Assembly: GCA_014925825.1 (NCBI GenBank) | Contig: JACGCK010000078.1 | Coordinates: forward strand, 62,001-126,000 | Reading direction: 5' to 3' | DNA: 64,000 nucleotides | Source of the DNA: Pholiota molesta | Lineage: Eukaryota; Basidiomycota; Agaricomycetes; Agaricales; Strophariaceae | Shown here: positions 10,259 through 22,229 of the stretch, piece by piece | Position numbering within the stretch: the first letter of the stretch is position 1 | Layout: every line of letters starts with the position of its first letter | Program-made: the position numbers and the translations under genes | Notes under the pieces: generated by a model | The model's database searches: none | Seen by the model: the letters and a program-made list of their open reading frames with translations, nothing else | Told to the model about the DNA's origin: nothing

Positions 10259-12968
10259 GGTTATCAGCCATGCCCCCGGGTCACACTCTAGTCAAGCCTG
10301 CCTGTTTCATCCACTGGACCATTGGTTAGGCCACAATTCGGTTCTGAACTGATGTTCGGGGCGCTCGGGTCGAATGCTCCACTACTCCTGTACTATGAGA
10401 TAGGAGAGGTCCTCGGATATGAGCGTTGTGTTGGATCATAGTTAGTTTATATATCGCAAAAGGGGAGAGTTTAGTAGGTTGAAGGGAGTATGAAAATAGA
10501 AAAGCTTACGAGGCACGCAGCAGTCGTGATATTAACGTATAACGGATGACGAGGACCACTTATTAGGCATGGCGCAAGTTATTGACGCAGAAGTTTGATG
10601 ATTCTTGAATCATGCTGAAGGACAATATGTATAGGCTGTATAATTTTGCGACCCATTGATGCGAATTTTACGCACTGACGATCCCTTCGCTGTTGTGAAA
10701 GACGTAATGAGTCTCCACGATAGAGAACGGAGCTCTTCTAGTCCTTGATACAGATCCATGATGCCAGGAGTATCGACGAAAGTGTCACTAGTGCTAGATG
10801 TGCTGCCTTCGAGGCCAGCCAATGCTGCGGTGCGTATACTAGAGTACTGTGCCACGGTACCGCGACTTGAGCGGAAGCCTTTCAAAGACCGGCGGCGAAA
10901 CAAAGGATTTATGATGTCTCTTGCTCGCCGCTTACAGCATTCATATAGTATAGGTAGAAGATAAGCGATGAGGGATCGAGCTTGTACATTGCGTTACGTG
11001 CCACCTTTGTTATAAAACTGTGAAATTGCGAGAGAAAAAGACGATCACTGCATCAAATCGATTGTTAGAATTTCTTCTCATAACGAAAGCGGCCAATACA
11101 TACCTCCATACAAATTAACGTTCACCATGCTGCATCAGCATCAACAGACTGGGGCGCCGTTGATTTAATCTTGCATAAAATGCGGATGAGAAAGATGAAC
11201 TTCCAAACATCTGTGCATCACAATCGGCGCGACTAGCAATGATAGAACATCATAAGAGATAACCATGTAAAGGGCGGGGATCATTTGGATGACAAGTAGG
11301 TCTGTGTTCCCAGTGGCAAGACTGCAGGCGCAGAGAATAGCGGGCAGCGGCGACGCAGCGTATCAACTCGTTCACTAAGCACTCAAGATCTTGTGTACCA
11401 ATTGTGTACACAAATACCTGGTTTTCCAATCATAGCGTAAGCCAGAGCCCCAGCAAGAGATACAGAAATCAGTTTTGAGCAATTTTGGAACTTGAAATCC
11501 TGGAGTGTGAAGTTGGGTGGAAGTATCATCGAAGGCAAGTTGGAACGCAGTGCCAAGTCGGCCTTCCAAACTTCGTTTACCCGTACACCGCGTCCTGGTC
11601 ACAACCAAACGTCACACCACCAACAATCATCACACAGCTTAGTCGTCACTCACTCAACTTAAATAACTATTATGTTCTAGATAGCCGAATTCACTGTACA
11701 AAAGTATGTTCAGACTAGACTTTTTAATGGATTGACTACTTATACCAAATTTTAAGAGCAGGTAAGTTTGGAGTAAGATTGATCGCTTTGATGAGGCTTC
11801 AAAGAATGACGTTGTTCAACTTGGGCATGTTGCCAATGCCAATTTCAGAAGGTCAACATCTGGTCAGCATCTGTGCAGATCTCTCATGTTTTAATATGCT
11901 ATATGTGCTAAGTTACAATTGTATTTGAAGAAAATAAGAATTGTTGCGTCATGCTGCATTGGACAGATGTAGTGATGTCTAATTTTAGATCTTAAGCGCC
12001 CGCGTCACCTTATGTTCTCGAGCGAGACTCGACCTTTCTCGATTCTACTCCAATTGAGGCGATTGAAGCGTTCTAGATTTCTCATCTCCATTCTTTCTAT
12101 TTTAATTATTCATTTCATGTTTTTCTTTTTTTTGGCTTCATGATCGATCACTTCTCTCTATTTGCCTCGTACGCAGACAAAAATCAACGTAACATGTGTG
12201 AAGAACATACAGAACTACAAAATAATCTTGATAGTAGACTATCTCGCGGAGAATTTTTAAAAATATGAAGACTCCTTTAAAATCCACAAGTGGAGGTATC
12301 GTGCATATTTGAAGCTACCTCAGAAACAGCCTTTGAATGTTTTGGACTTTCTTGGAACTATCTCGAGCCAATACTCGGTCTGGTCGCATGAGTGCAACAC
12401 ATTTCAGTGGAGTCCAGAAGCCAAGACTACTTGCCAACTCCTTTGAAAGGCTGTCGTGATTTTCATGAAGCAGTGATACCATCAATCAAGCGTCTTCACT
12501 CGAATTTAACATGCGATTTGGATTAGGACGTCAATGCTCTAGAGATGGCCTGGCTTGGCTCGATGAACCTCGGCTCTCCGAGACCGGCATCTCGTTCAAA
12601 AAGGGGCTCTCACCCTTTTGAAGCATTAGGACCCCGTAGGCATTGTTTTGAAGGTCAAAGAAATCATTAGGAAAGCAAGGAGAAATCAGATATAGGGGCC
12701 ATTTCTGCCATAGATAATGAAAAACAAAGTAGAAAGTATCTTTCCAACTGCTATGTCGGAGGGTTGAATTTTGGCGAAGAATTGGGTGAGTGCTTGGTGA
12801 GCGCACTGAGCTGGCGTTGAATGACCTGGGTGACCGAGGGGCTGAGTCTAAATTTCGACAAAGGCGACCCTGTCAGCGTCCACTTCACAACCCCTTTATT
12901 AGCCCTTATTTTGCTTCCGCTCACTTACTTCACCTTCGTTTCTTCTCTCAGCGGCTGACATTCACAGA
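10259..12968. other. Intergenic stretch upstream of oxalate decarboxylase and glyoxal oxidase
   Basis: 2.7 kb, AT-rich in the middle. Short open frames exist (for example 10610-10903 minus and 12531-12806 minus), but none has a clear start, splice framework or recognisable motif. It serves as the shared divergent upstream region of two secreted oxidoreductase-type genes; CCCCTTTATTAG near 12893 may be the glyoxal oxidase TATA region. Confidence 0.5.
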
Positions 12969-15479
12969 ATGCGGTCTGTGCTTTCTCTATGTGCATGGAA
13001 TCTCGTCGTCGTCGCCCCCTCTCTCGCAGCAACTGCTGGTTCATTTGCAGATGGAGGGAATACATTGATTAGCGCCATGATGGTGAGTAGGTTGGCTCTG
13101 GCTCATATCGTGGATGTCTGTTCACATGGAACTGTTAGATGTTCCTCGGAAACGATGAAAAAGTCTATATCCTCGATAAAGCAGAGCAAAACGCTGCACA
13201 AATCAACGGCCACCCAGCCTGGGGTGCAGTGTGGTATGTTTCGCTTTCTATATTTAACGTAGATGCTGTTAATCCATAATAGGGATATCGCCACACATCA
13301 GGCGACTGCGATGGATGTGCGCACAAACGTCTTCTGCTCGTCTGGGATGCATCTGCCAAATGGGTCTTACGTTACTTTCGGTGGCAATGGGGCTGTTGGG
13401 CCAGGAGGAAGTCTTGGATCACAGTTGAACCCTGGAGGATACTCTGCGTCGTGGGACGCCACTATCCAGGATTTCGACGGAACCCGCGCTATTCGTGTTC
13501 TGAACCCATGCAAAAACTCAGATACATTCAGCGCAGCTCAGTGCCAATGGTTCGACGACCCTACACTCCTTTCCATGAAAAAAAGTCGATGGTATTCCGC
13601 CGCCGAACCCACTGGCGACGGAAATGTGGTCATCATTGGAGGCTTCGTAAATGGGGGATATGTGAATCGTAACTTTCCCAATGTAGATCCAGAATTCGAA
13701 GGAGGAGCGGCCGACTGTACATATGAATATTATCCTCCTACCTCCGCTACTCCGCAGACATTCAAGTTTCTCGTCAACACGTCGGGTCTCAATGCCTACG
13801 CTCATACATATTGATGCCTTCTGGTAGGATGCTTGTTCAAGCAAATACTTCGACAGGTATGTAATAATTGTTTTTGATGCAGAACCACATTCATAATTCT
13901 TATTAGTGCTGTGGGATCACGTTAACAACGTAGAGACGCCACTTCCCGAAATGCCTGGGGGCGTCTCTCGTGTATATCCTGCTTCTGGCGCTACTGCCAT
14001 GTTACCCCTAACACCCGCGAACGGATACACCCCCACCGTTTTATACTGTGGCGGATCTGACATGCCCGCGGATGCCTACGGAAACTACACCTTCCCTTTC
14101 ATAAACACCTGGCTCTATCCTGCTTCCAAGGACTGCCAACGTCTGACCGGAGAGCCGAAAGACGGGTCAACACCGGCATATGAGCAAGACGATGATATGT
14201 TAGAGGGCCGTACGATGGGCCAATTTATCATCCTCCCTACCGGAAAGCTCCTTGTTGTCAACGGTGGCGTGAATGGCACTGCTGGTTATTCACAAGCTAC
14301 ATTATTGACGCCTTCATTTGACCTGATGCCTTATGGCGAATCGTTGGCCTCAGGACCGGTGGGCAAGCCTGCGATTTACGATCCTACTGCTCCCAAAGGG
14401 AAACGATGGTCCAACCAAGGGCTTGCTACGTCCAACATCCCTCGGCTATATCATTCTTCTGCCATCCTCCTCCCCGATGCTTCTGTCCTGATCGCAGGGT
14501 CCAATCCTAATGTCGAAGTCAATCTGACCACCATTTTCCCTACCACATATCAAGCTGAGATTTTCTACCCTCCATATTTCTCAGCCAGCACGCGGCCTGC
14601 GCCCACTGGTATGCCAACAACCCTGTCTTACGGAGGCAACCCCTTCGATATCACTATCCCCCCAACCTCCTATTCTGGATCAGCCAATGATGCTGCTGAC
14701 TCGGCCACTGTCGTCCTCCATCGCAATGGCTTCACGACGCACGCTCTAAACATGGGCCAACGGCTCCTCCAGCTCAACAATACATACACGGTCAACGCCA
14801 ACGGCGCTATCACCTTGCACGTTGCCCAACTTCCACCAAACGCCAACCTCTTCCAGCCTGGACCAGCTTTCATTTTTGTGACCATCAATGGCATTCCCAG
14901 CAATGGGTCGTATGTTATCGTCGGAAACGGACAGATAGGCACTCAGCCTGTATCAGCTGCAAGCGTTTTACCACCCAACATTCGCCTTGACTCAGCATCT
15001 GGTACTGCATCTGGTGCCGGCATAGATACATCAAACGATTCAAGGAGTCCTGATGCACAGGCGAAGTCCCAACTCGGCCTCATCATAGGCTGCGCCGTCG
15101 CGGCCATCGTCGTCCTTGCCGCGGTGGGTGTAGGCATCGGCATATGTCTCGCACGCCGCAAGCGCGCTGCTGCACGTAAAGCGCCCTCTTCCGCGTATCC
15201 GATGACCGCAGCGGCTGGCGGCGTGGCTTTAGGAGGGCGCGCGATGCGCACCTCTGACTCGAGCGCGTTCACCCCACTGCGGCACGACAACGGCAGCCAT
15301 GCATGGAATGCGAGCACTGCGAGCTTGAACACGCCGTATCGGGACGACGCGATGGGGGAGCCAAGCTCAAGGGGAAGTATGACGGGATGAGTATGGATTA
15401 CGATCCATACTCGAGTAGCCCGATGCAACCTCCTCAACAGCACATGCCGTCAGCTCTGGGTAAGGAACATAGATATTGA
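12969..15479 (+). CDS. Glyoxal oxidase (copper radical oxidase, AA5_1), membrane-anchored; two apparent frame breaks
   Basis: Secreted copper radical oxidase that oxidises small aldehydes and delivers H2O2 to peroxidases. Signal peptide MRSVLSLCAWNLVVVAPSLA. Catalytic set visible: Cys in NVFCSSGMHLPNG and Tyr in SRWYSAAEPTGDG (thioether cross-link pair), Tyr-His in RLYHSSAILLPDAS, and a distal His in THALNMGQR. A C-terminal helix IIGCAVAAIVVLAAVGVGIG followed by ARRKR anchors the protein, as in many agaric glyoxal oxidases. The conserved segment AHTY-LMPSGRMLVQAN is interrupted: TGA at 13812-13814 appears because one T seems missing. Near 15345-15374 another single missing base separates the visible stop at 15388-15390 from a more convincing tail, KYDGMSMDYDPYSSSPM, ending at TGA 15477-15479. 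Introns lie near 13083, 13230 and 13857. The enzyme call is firm; intactness depends on the two sites. Confidence 0.9.
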
Positions 15480-15856
15480 TGCGCAACGTTTGGGACTTTT
15501 CCTTGTTTACTAATTAAGCTCCTATCGATATACATCCCCTCGACTCCGATTTATGTGATTCTTTTGGATCCAATGGACAATTCCGCGCCTTTTGCATTTT
15601 TGTGGTGGTAATATTTCTTTTCTTGGATTATCCTCATATAGTCTTGGTTATCGTCTAGAAATCGCTTACCTCTACTTTTACGTTTGATATTGTACCACCT
15701 TCAAGTTATCCTTGCTATCTTTTCACTTATCTTTTTCGTCTATGCCATGGTTTAAAGGATAATTCAGGGACTCGTAGACTACTCATCAATGGATATTTAA
15801 TTGGAACAAACTACTCTTCATTGACTAACAAACAGGGGTTCAACACTATACACTCA

Positions 15857-17877
15857 TTAATTAGAACAAGTGGTAAAATCTTCCAGCCCCGTATCGGGGA
15901 CAGAGGCTTGTGGCAAACAGAATGGCGCATCCAATCCTTTTAAAGGGGCTTTCCCAAATACGCTTTCATGTTCACTTGCCACGACGTGGATGAACGTGTC
16001 GTAGACGCCGTCGCTTTGCATCTTTGCGCGCACGAGAGAGGTAACACCACCCAGAAGGCCGTTTATAGTCGTCACTTTGCTGTCCCAAGAGACGAAGGCC
16101 GAGGTCGCGGTGCCGTCAACGCGGGTACTTTCCGAAGAGCCATAGAGGTCTGGATCGGAATCAGTCCACAGATATCGGAGAAGGAGCAAGATAGCGACTC
16201 ACTTTGCATGCGCTTTGCTACGGCCATGTTGTGCCACCAGGCAAGGCCGACTGTTTTGTTGACCACCATGGTGTTCATCGTCGAATAAGGGGTGATAACT
16301 AGGATTTCCGTCGTCAATTCGAGCTGTCGGAATCTACAAGTAATAATTACCATCAAGTTCTTGGTAGTTTGGTTTGCGATTGGGGGATGCCAGTGTTTGA
16401 GATGTCTAAATGAACTTTCAAATTGAATTGTGAATTGAATACTGACAACATACATCCATAATCTGGCCAGTTGAGTCGGTCGAGTTGTTGATACTAGCAT
16501 ACATTCCTGGATTGTGCCTGCCTGGAGTTGCACGTTCGAGCTCGCTCTGCGTTTGTGTAGATATTTCTGGAACGAATGGATCGGCATTATTGATATGTAT
16601 AATATCTGAGAGATTGTTCTTACTCCAACAGTGGGACGTCAGTATATGGTAATTGCATCCAAACCCAGTTTTCATGCGCAGAGAACCAAAAGCCTAGATA
16701 CGGTTGAAATGTGTTAGGATGTTAAGTTTGATGAGATACCAAGTAGGCATACCCTTTTGAACATTGACGCTTTCGTATCCAGGACTATTCCAGTCGACCG
16801 AAACCAATTGAGGTCTTTTAAACGCCAATAACGCTTCTTTCTCCGTAGCGTTTAAATTACCAAAAAGGTAGAGGAAGTACATAAAAGCCTCCCCTTGAAA
16901 ATTCAATGAGCGTTTCAGTTCTTTTCCGATCAGAATGAGCGATATGCACCTTCGTAGGGATCATCGATGTAAGAAGACCCTTCGCAGACATATGACTGTG
17001 ACGGGTGGTTGACCGGCAGAGATTGATTCGCAATATCAGTGACCGCGCAGATTAGACCGTTTCCGCGGTAGAAGATCTACGTAGACAGAGTTGAATTATA
17101 ATATGAGGTTGATATCGAGATAAAAAGACTCACGGTCTGCATTGTCGTCTTCAGATAATTCAAATAACTTTGCCAATTGCTGGCAAGTACCGATAGTCGC
17201 TCCTTCCCGTAGATTGAAGTGCTTGAATCACAGCATAAATAGCCCAAATATTTTCGCCGTTATCTAAAGCAGGAACTCTGTTGACCCAATCCCAAGTCGG
17301 AGCAAGAGGAGTTGGTCCTGAATGTGCAAACCTAGTTTTTCGAATAAGGCGATTCAGACGCTCTTACGCGTCGGACGTACCATGGTAAGAAGCCTCCAAA
17401 GCCTGGATAAGTCTGGTTGAACGTAGAATATGTATTCCACTTCTTCTGGAGAATACTGATCGCAATTTTGCGGGCCGCCTCGACATCCGCACCGCCGCCC
17501 TGCGCTGCGAGTATCCACCGCACAGCGCCTGGAGTTCCCTGGATAACATGTGCAAGAGTCATCATGTGTAGAGACTCCTTACTTGCCGCCGAAAAGGTAT
17601 GCAGTCCATCGATGTTGTGGATTCCAGTGACTGGGTCGATCAGAGTGCCGTCAAACGTCATACCGTTGAGAGCGTTGTACGAGACGTTGTTCTGGTGAAA
17701 CATTCCTTCCCAGTAGAGCACATCTTGTTCAAAGGCATCCGGGTTGGCGAGAATAGAAGACGTGGTATAGTTGGATGCAAATCTACAAGGTGGCTGGACT
17801 AGCGAAGCATCTGCGCCACGGATGATTCCTGCAAAGATGAGAGAAGCGATGTTGACGACTATCCGTGAAGTCCTCAT
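15857..17877 (-). CDS. Secreted protein of an uncharacterised agaric family, probably an alpha/alpha-barrel; frame disrupted
   Basis: ATG at 17877 begins a signal peptide (MRTSRIVVNIASLIFAGII), then CRFASNYTTSSILANPDAF. Later blocks are aromatic-rich and helical: WNTYSTFNQTYPGFGGFLPW, APTWDWVNRVPALDNGENIW, IFYRGNGLICAVTDIANQSL, FMYFLYLFGNLNATEKE, WFSAHENWVWMQLPY, YASINNSTDSTGQIMD, GLAWWHNMAVAKRMQ, AFVSWDSKVTTINGLLGGV, ending VPDTGLEDFTTCSN. The pattern (secreted, helices with Trp/Tyr/Asp/Glu) suggests an (alpha/alpha)6 glycosidase-like fold; a relation to endo-beta-1,2-glucanases (GH144/GH162) is only a guess. At 17206-17208 one base is missing: restoring frame joins ALQSTG to KERLSVLASNWQSY. 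Another frame change seems needed near 16511-16526. It is either a pseudogene or a victim of assembly indels. Confidence 0.6.
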
Positions 17878-17937
17878 ACTGGCAAAGTAGGAAACTGTGG
17901 GCCAAATGTCAGAGGTTTTAGCTCTCTAAATGTTGTG

Positions 17938-18231
17938 CTATAAAGCATTTATTTCGCTTAAGAAGTTCAGCCTGTCCATATGGTCTGGAGAATCAAACAT
18001 CAAATTCATCTCGAGTTCTGCTAGGCGGAGAAGAAAATAAGCAGTACTTACAGCGGTCGTGTAAAAGCATCGTCAGCTGACAGGTACGCCAGTGGTACGC
18101 CTCAGTGGAAGAACCACGAACAGTGGGGTCATGGTTGTTGTATGATGTGCTAAGAACATATTTATTGGAATTGGGATCAGCGAAAGTGAATTCCGCGTGA
18201 TTCACAAACCTTGTTGCGGTCCGCTAATGAA
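17938..18231 (-). pseudogene. 5'-truncated gene fragment, family unknown
   Basis: Coding-like reading after a possible AG acceptor: TRFVNHAEFTFADPNSNKYV, then STEAYHWRTCQLTMLLHDR, a GTAAGT intron, then ELEMNLMFDSPDHMDRLNFL and SEINAL with TAG at 17940-17938. No convincing upstream exon or start is found; the upstream sequence has long A runs and stops. It ends 61 bases before the start of the next minus-strand gene. It could be the 3' end of a gene cut by rearrangement. Confidence 0.35.
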
Positions 18232-18905
18232 AAGTTATTAAATAATAGCCAGGTTCTAAGATTCGGAGAATATTCCTCTTTTCTGTAGTTTTTTTTTTTG
18301 CTACATGTAGATAGAGCTTGGCCGTAAATATCTTTCCTTTTTTTTTTTGGTGCTTGCAAGAGGATACGACGCTGTAGGTCAGCTACATGAACTTCACATT
18401 TCGTATATAGTTTTACCGATCATCAGTTGATTCCAATAGTTTTCAAGAAGGTGAGCAAGGGTTACAATTTACTGCAAGAAGAAACAAAGACATCTAGATT
18501 GCCCTAGATTACTTCCAGTAAATTCAAAGCCCAGGGCCTGACCTCCAGCTCTCCTCCGAGTCGGCTTCTGACTGAGCAGAGAGATCGCCGCGGTCATTGT
18601 CCTAGATTTACCTACATCTAGAACCTGGTCGCAGACGCCCGTATGTGCGTTGCTGATCAAATTCACGGGTAACTTTCACCGTCAGTACGATTAATAACAG
18701 CAACAACATATCATTAGACTAAAATGATTGTGGGACAGGGTATAGGTAAAATTATAATATAATACAGCGGAAAACACGAAAACTCTCGTCCAAACAAAGG
18801 TGTATTGAATCCATTCAAGGCGAGCAAGCTAATTCCCGAATAATCCACGGGATACCAATTTCACAAGCGGGTATGGCGTATAAACTGTGTCGATGAACGT
18901 CGGGT

Positions 18906-19954
18906 TTAGTCCACGCGTTTGGGGAAGATGCCTAAAGGCAGTCGGACGACAGCCATATCCTCCGCAGTCAAGAGCTCGCTCAGCCCAACATAGTAGGCGA
19001 CAAATGCGGTGATGACTCCTACAACACCTCCAGCTTTGGTGGATCTACAAATTGAAAGGTTATAAATTGATGAGAGTGCATGACCTAATTTTACGTACGA
19101 GACTGAGCCGGCTAGTTCTCCTCCAGCCAAAAGCGCGAATGTAATGGTAAGGAACAAAAATAGGGTGATGAAACCGACGTTCTTCCTCAATGCGGCAATG
19201 CTATCAAAAGATTTCAAGTCAGAAGGCATTTTACTAACAGCATAAGTGTCGACTTACAGTAAGAAGAAAGTGACGAGGGTCCAGGCGACAAGGAAGATGC
19301 CGAGACCACTGGCAAGTTCCTCTTCATCGGTGAACGCTGACAAGATGCCGCTACCAGGGATCAGAATGGTGGCGTACGACATCCAGAAGGCACCGTAGGA
19401 AGTGAATGCTGAATAAGTAGGCGTTAGTCATCAGGCAAAACGAAGAACGAGATCGAGGATCTAGAAGACCGTCACAAGTGACATTCCGCAGGCTGCATGG
19501 CGATTGTGGGGTAGATTGCGGGGCATCGATATAACCCGCCAAGATACCACATCGATTACGAAGATTGCCAATGAAAAGACTCACCAGTTGCGCCGAACAC
19601 ATTTCCTCGGGGGAATTCCCACATGCCAGCGAGTAGTTGAGCGAGACCGCCACAGAAGATGGCCATGCCGACCACAACGTTGGGATGATGGATGTTACGC
19701 GCCTGAACGTTATATAGAGAAAGCATAAGAGTGGTTGACGCGAAAGAGAATAAACCCCTGCGAGCAAAAAAAAAATTCAGCGAGGTCGACGATGTAGAGG
19801 TCGCGATGAGCACGTACAGCGCGCCTGGGTTTCCTATTCTCGTTGGCTTCGTAGCCGCGGCATAGGACGCTGGCAAAGTGCTTCCATCGAGCGCTTGTTG
19901 GGGACTGATGGCCTGAATGCCGCCTTTCTCGATGTCGTTGCTGTGAGCGGCCAT
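18906..19954 (-). CDS. GPR1/FUN34/YaaH family transporter (acetate/monocarboxylate type)
   Basis: Six-helix plasma-membrane transporter of the AceTr family, expected to move acetate and similar short acids with protons. ATG at 19954 gives MAAHSNDIEKGG and a hydrophilic N-tail; the upstream ATG frame at 20018 is not continuous with the domain. The family signature NPxxLGL is present as NPGALGLFSFASTT once the first intron (GTACGT...GCAG) is removed. Other conserved blocks: MAIFCGGLAQLLAGMWEF, AFTSYGAFWMSYATI, LASGLGIFLVAWTLVTFFLL, and a final helix GVVGVITAFVAYYVGLSELL ending FPKRVD. Five to six short introns, no frame break. Close to the oxalate and glyoxal oxidases, it fits a locus handling small organic acids, but co-regulation is not shown. 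Confidence 0.9.
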
Positions 19955-22229
19955 GGGGGTACAAGGATAAAGCTGGGTGGCAAGTTCGGCGAAGGCAAGG
20001 GGAAAATCGATCAATCATGGGTATTTATGTGGCCGGCCGCTTTACGGCTACAAAATTTGTTGAGATCGAGCGAGATCGTTGAATTCTTAAATCGCATCTA
20101 CATTCGGGGATAGCAATTAAATTAACTCACCGCATCCAAGGCCAAGGCCTCGTCTGTTATTCACAAGTTATTCACGAATCATGGTAGCCGGAACTCCATA
20201 CCTTTTCCCTTGAGTGTGCACCCCCTATCGCTCTGAGCTCCTATTGATTCCCAAACAGTTTGACGCTCATCCAGCTCATCCACTTTCTATCCTAGATTCA
20301 ACAGGCCATCCGAAGACATAATTATGCTACTTACAATCATAGCATGTCAGGATAATCCTAAATGTCTTCGATGTCACAGGCCACAGTTAACCGATAGAAC
20401 TTCGAACAGTCGGTCAGATGAGCAGGTCAAAAACGGCTTGAACCAAGCTTGAACTATAGGAGAGCTAACAACAGCCGAGTACAAGTGGGGAGCATCGTAA
20501 GCACGTGGTGTATCACGCCACGCATACATTCAATACATTACAACCTCCGGCAATTTGGGTGAGGTTGGTGGTTGGGCTGTCAATAGACATATTTCATTGA
20601 TCTTTTCAATTACGAATCCTTTTCTTCGGGGAATTCTTTCGTTTCTGAGTCCTTGAGATTCTCAACCGTTATGAGGCGATTCAAACAACTTTGTTCGGGA
20701 GAATTCTATGGGCCTTCCAGACTCCACCTAGCATAAAATATTACCCGGATATGTGATCTTGTAGCATTATTTGTTCGCATATCCGAACAGCAATAATAGA
20801 TCGATCACTTTCTCCATTAAAGTATGGAATTGCTATTTTTAGACTTACCCCGAGCTCCTGCGTGATGCGCGCAGCTGTGGCTGGCTGCGGGGTCTGGTGA
20901 TCCATTGCCATGTTCCTCCAGCCATTGAATATATCCAGGACAATGTCCTGGAAAATATGTTGCTAATAACCCAATGAAAGAAAGCACGTACAATGTAAAC
21001 GAGGACGACATTTGTTTGTGGCATGTCAGTTCTAATTTTAGATCTGCATACATCAGATGCATGGCAAGAAAAAATCCATTCCTCCCAAAACTCAATTGCT
21101 CGAATCGCGAGTTGATTGTATCAAAAGAACTGAGAAGAAATCTTGACATTTATCAGAATTAATACCCGAGAACCGAGGTTGAGGCGCTACTGTCTACAGG
21201 GTTAGCACTTCGCGATGATTCAATTTCAGAACGATTCAATTTTGTTCATTTCATATCTGAAATGTACCGAACATTCAATTCTCCATTTCATTGCGTTTGT
21301 TTTGGAACAAAAAGGGAGTGCACGTATACAAAATCGTAATGAACTAGACGTATAAGTACATGCCAGTAAGCTGGACCGCAACAGAGTTGCAGATATCAAT
21401 GGTCTGTGTCAATGTGCATCATGCGAGTACGTATGCGACGTATATTAATTCCCAACGACATCCTCAAGGCAATTTATACGCCCGACAGTGGCTCCAAAGT
21501 AATCTAAAGTAAACAATCCATTAAATTGATTTGATGGATGGCGGAATCATGAAAAAAAAGCTGTCAGTTCTGTAATTCTTGAGACATTGTCTGAACATCG
21601 AACGTAGACGTTAATGGCGGCCGTGTTACTGTTCAAACGATTTGAACAATGCTTTAGTCAACTAGTATTGAGCATGTCAGTGACCCGGACCGTTCGGAAC
21701 ATACGCGTCGGTAGTATACTGACCGTTGACGGAATATTATATCTCTTGGCGCATGCCATGTTACCCTATGTTACCGGGCTCAGGTGATGCTCGAATATGA
21801 TGTGCTGAGCGCTCAGGTGCTATCGAAATTCCGGTTCGTGGCAGTAGATGACCTATGTCGCCCGTTAAGTATGGATTAAAGAGACAAATACCGTTCAGTA
21901 AAGGAAATGTCTCCATTGGAAGCATTTGTGCGTTGTTGTGGGACGCCATGGCGCAATCACTTCATCGAAACTTGAAAGCCACCCACCATACTTCCAGATC
22001 ACTAAATCTATAGGCTATACCCATGGAGGGCTGCATAATGGGGTAAGTACATAGGATGGAACAAGTTCAGAGAGTAGCAATGTGGTGCAACGGGTGCGTA
22101 GATCTGATTTTCATACCGAATCATGACAACGACCTGTCGAAGCTCGAAAGAAGTTCTCAATGATGATTATTAAATCAACTACTGCACATACCCGATTCGT
22201 TCTATGTGCATCAGTGTATATCATGGATA
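19955..22229. other. Intergenic stretch, 2.3 kb
   Basis: Mostly AT-rich with no recognised gene apart from a small minus-strand open frame at 20817-21011 (separate entry). Nothing else is supported. Confidence 0.5.
20817..21011 (-). CDS. Possible small secreted or membrane protein
   Basis: ATG at 21011 opens MSSSFTLYVLSFIGLLATYF, a hydrophobic segment like a signal peptide, followed by GHCPGYIQWLEEHGNGSPDP and a His/Cys patch SHSCAHHAGARG. GTAAGT directly after the GAR codons may be a splice donor, so the open frame may be only the first exon. No family recognised and no upstream promoter evidence; it could be chance. Confidence 0.25.
   Translation of the reverse strand: MSSSFTLYVLSFIGLLATYFPGHCPGYIQWLEEHGNGSPDPAASHSCAHHAGARGKSKNSNSIL

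Noticed and set aside
10610..10903. 97-codon minus-strand frame with GLEGSTSSTSDTFVDTPG
   Set aside because: Only a TTG start at the 5' end, no recognisable domain, no upstream exon that joins; kept within the intergenic entry.
12531..12806. 91-codon minus-strand frame upstream of glyoxal oxidase
   Set aside because: No domain, lies in the promoter region of glyoxal oxidase, no splice or TATA support.
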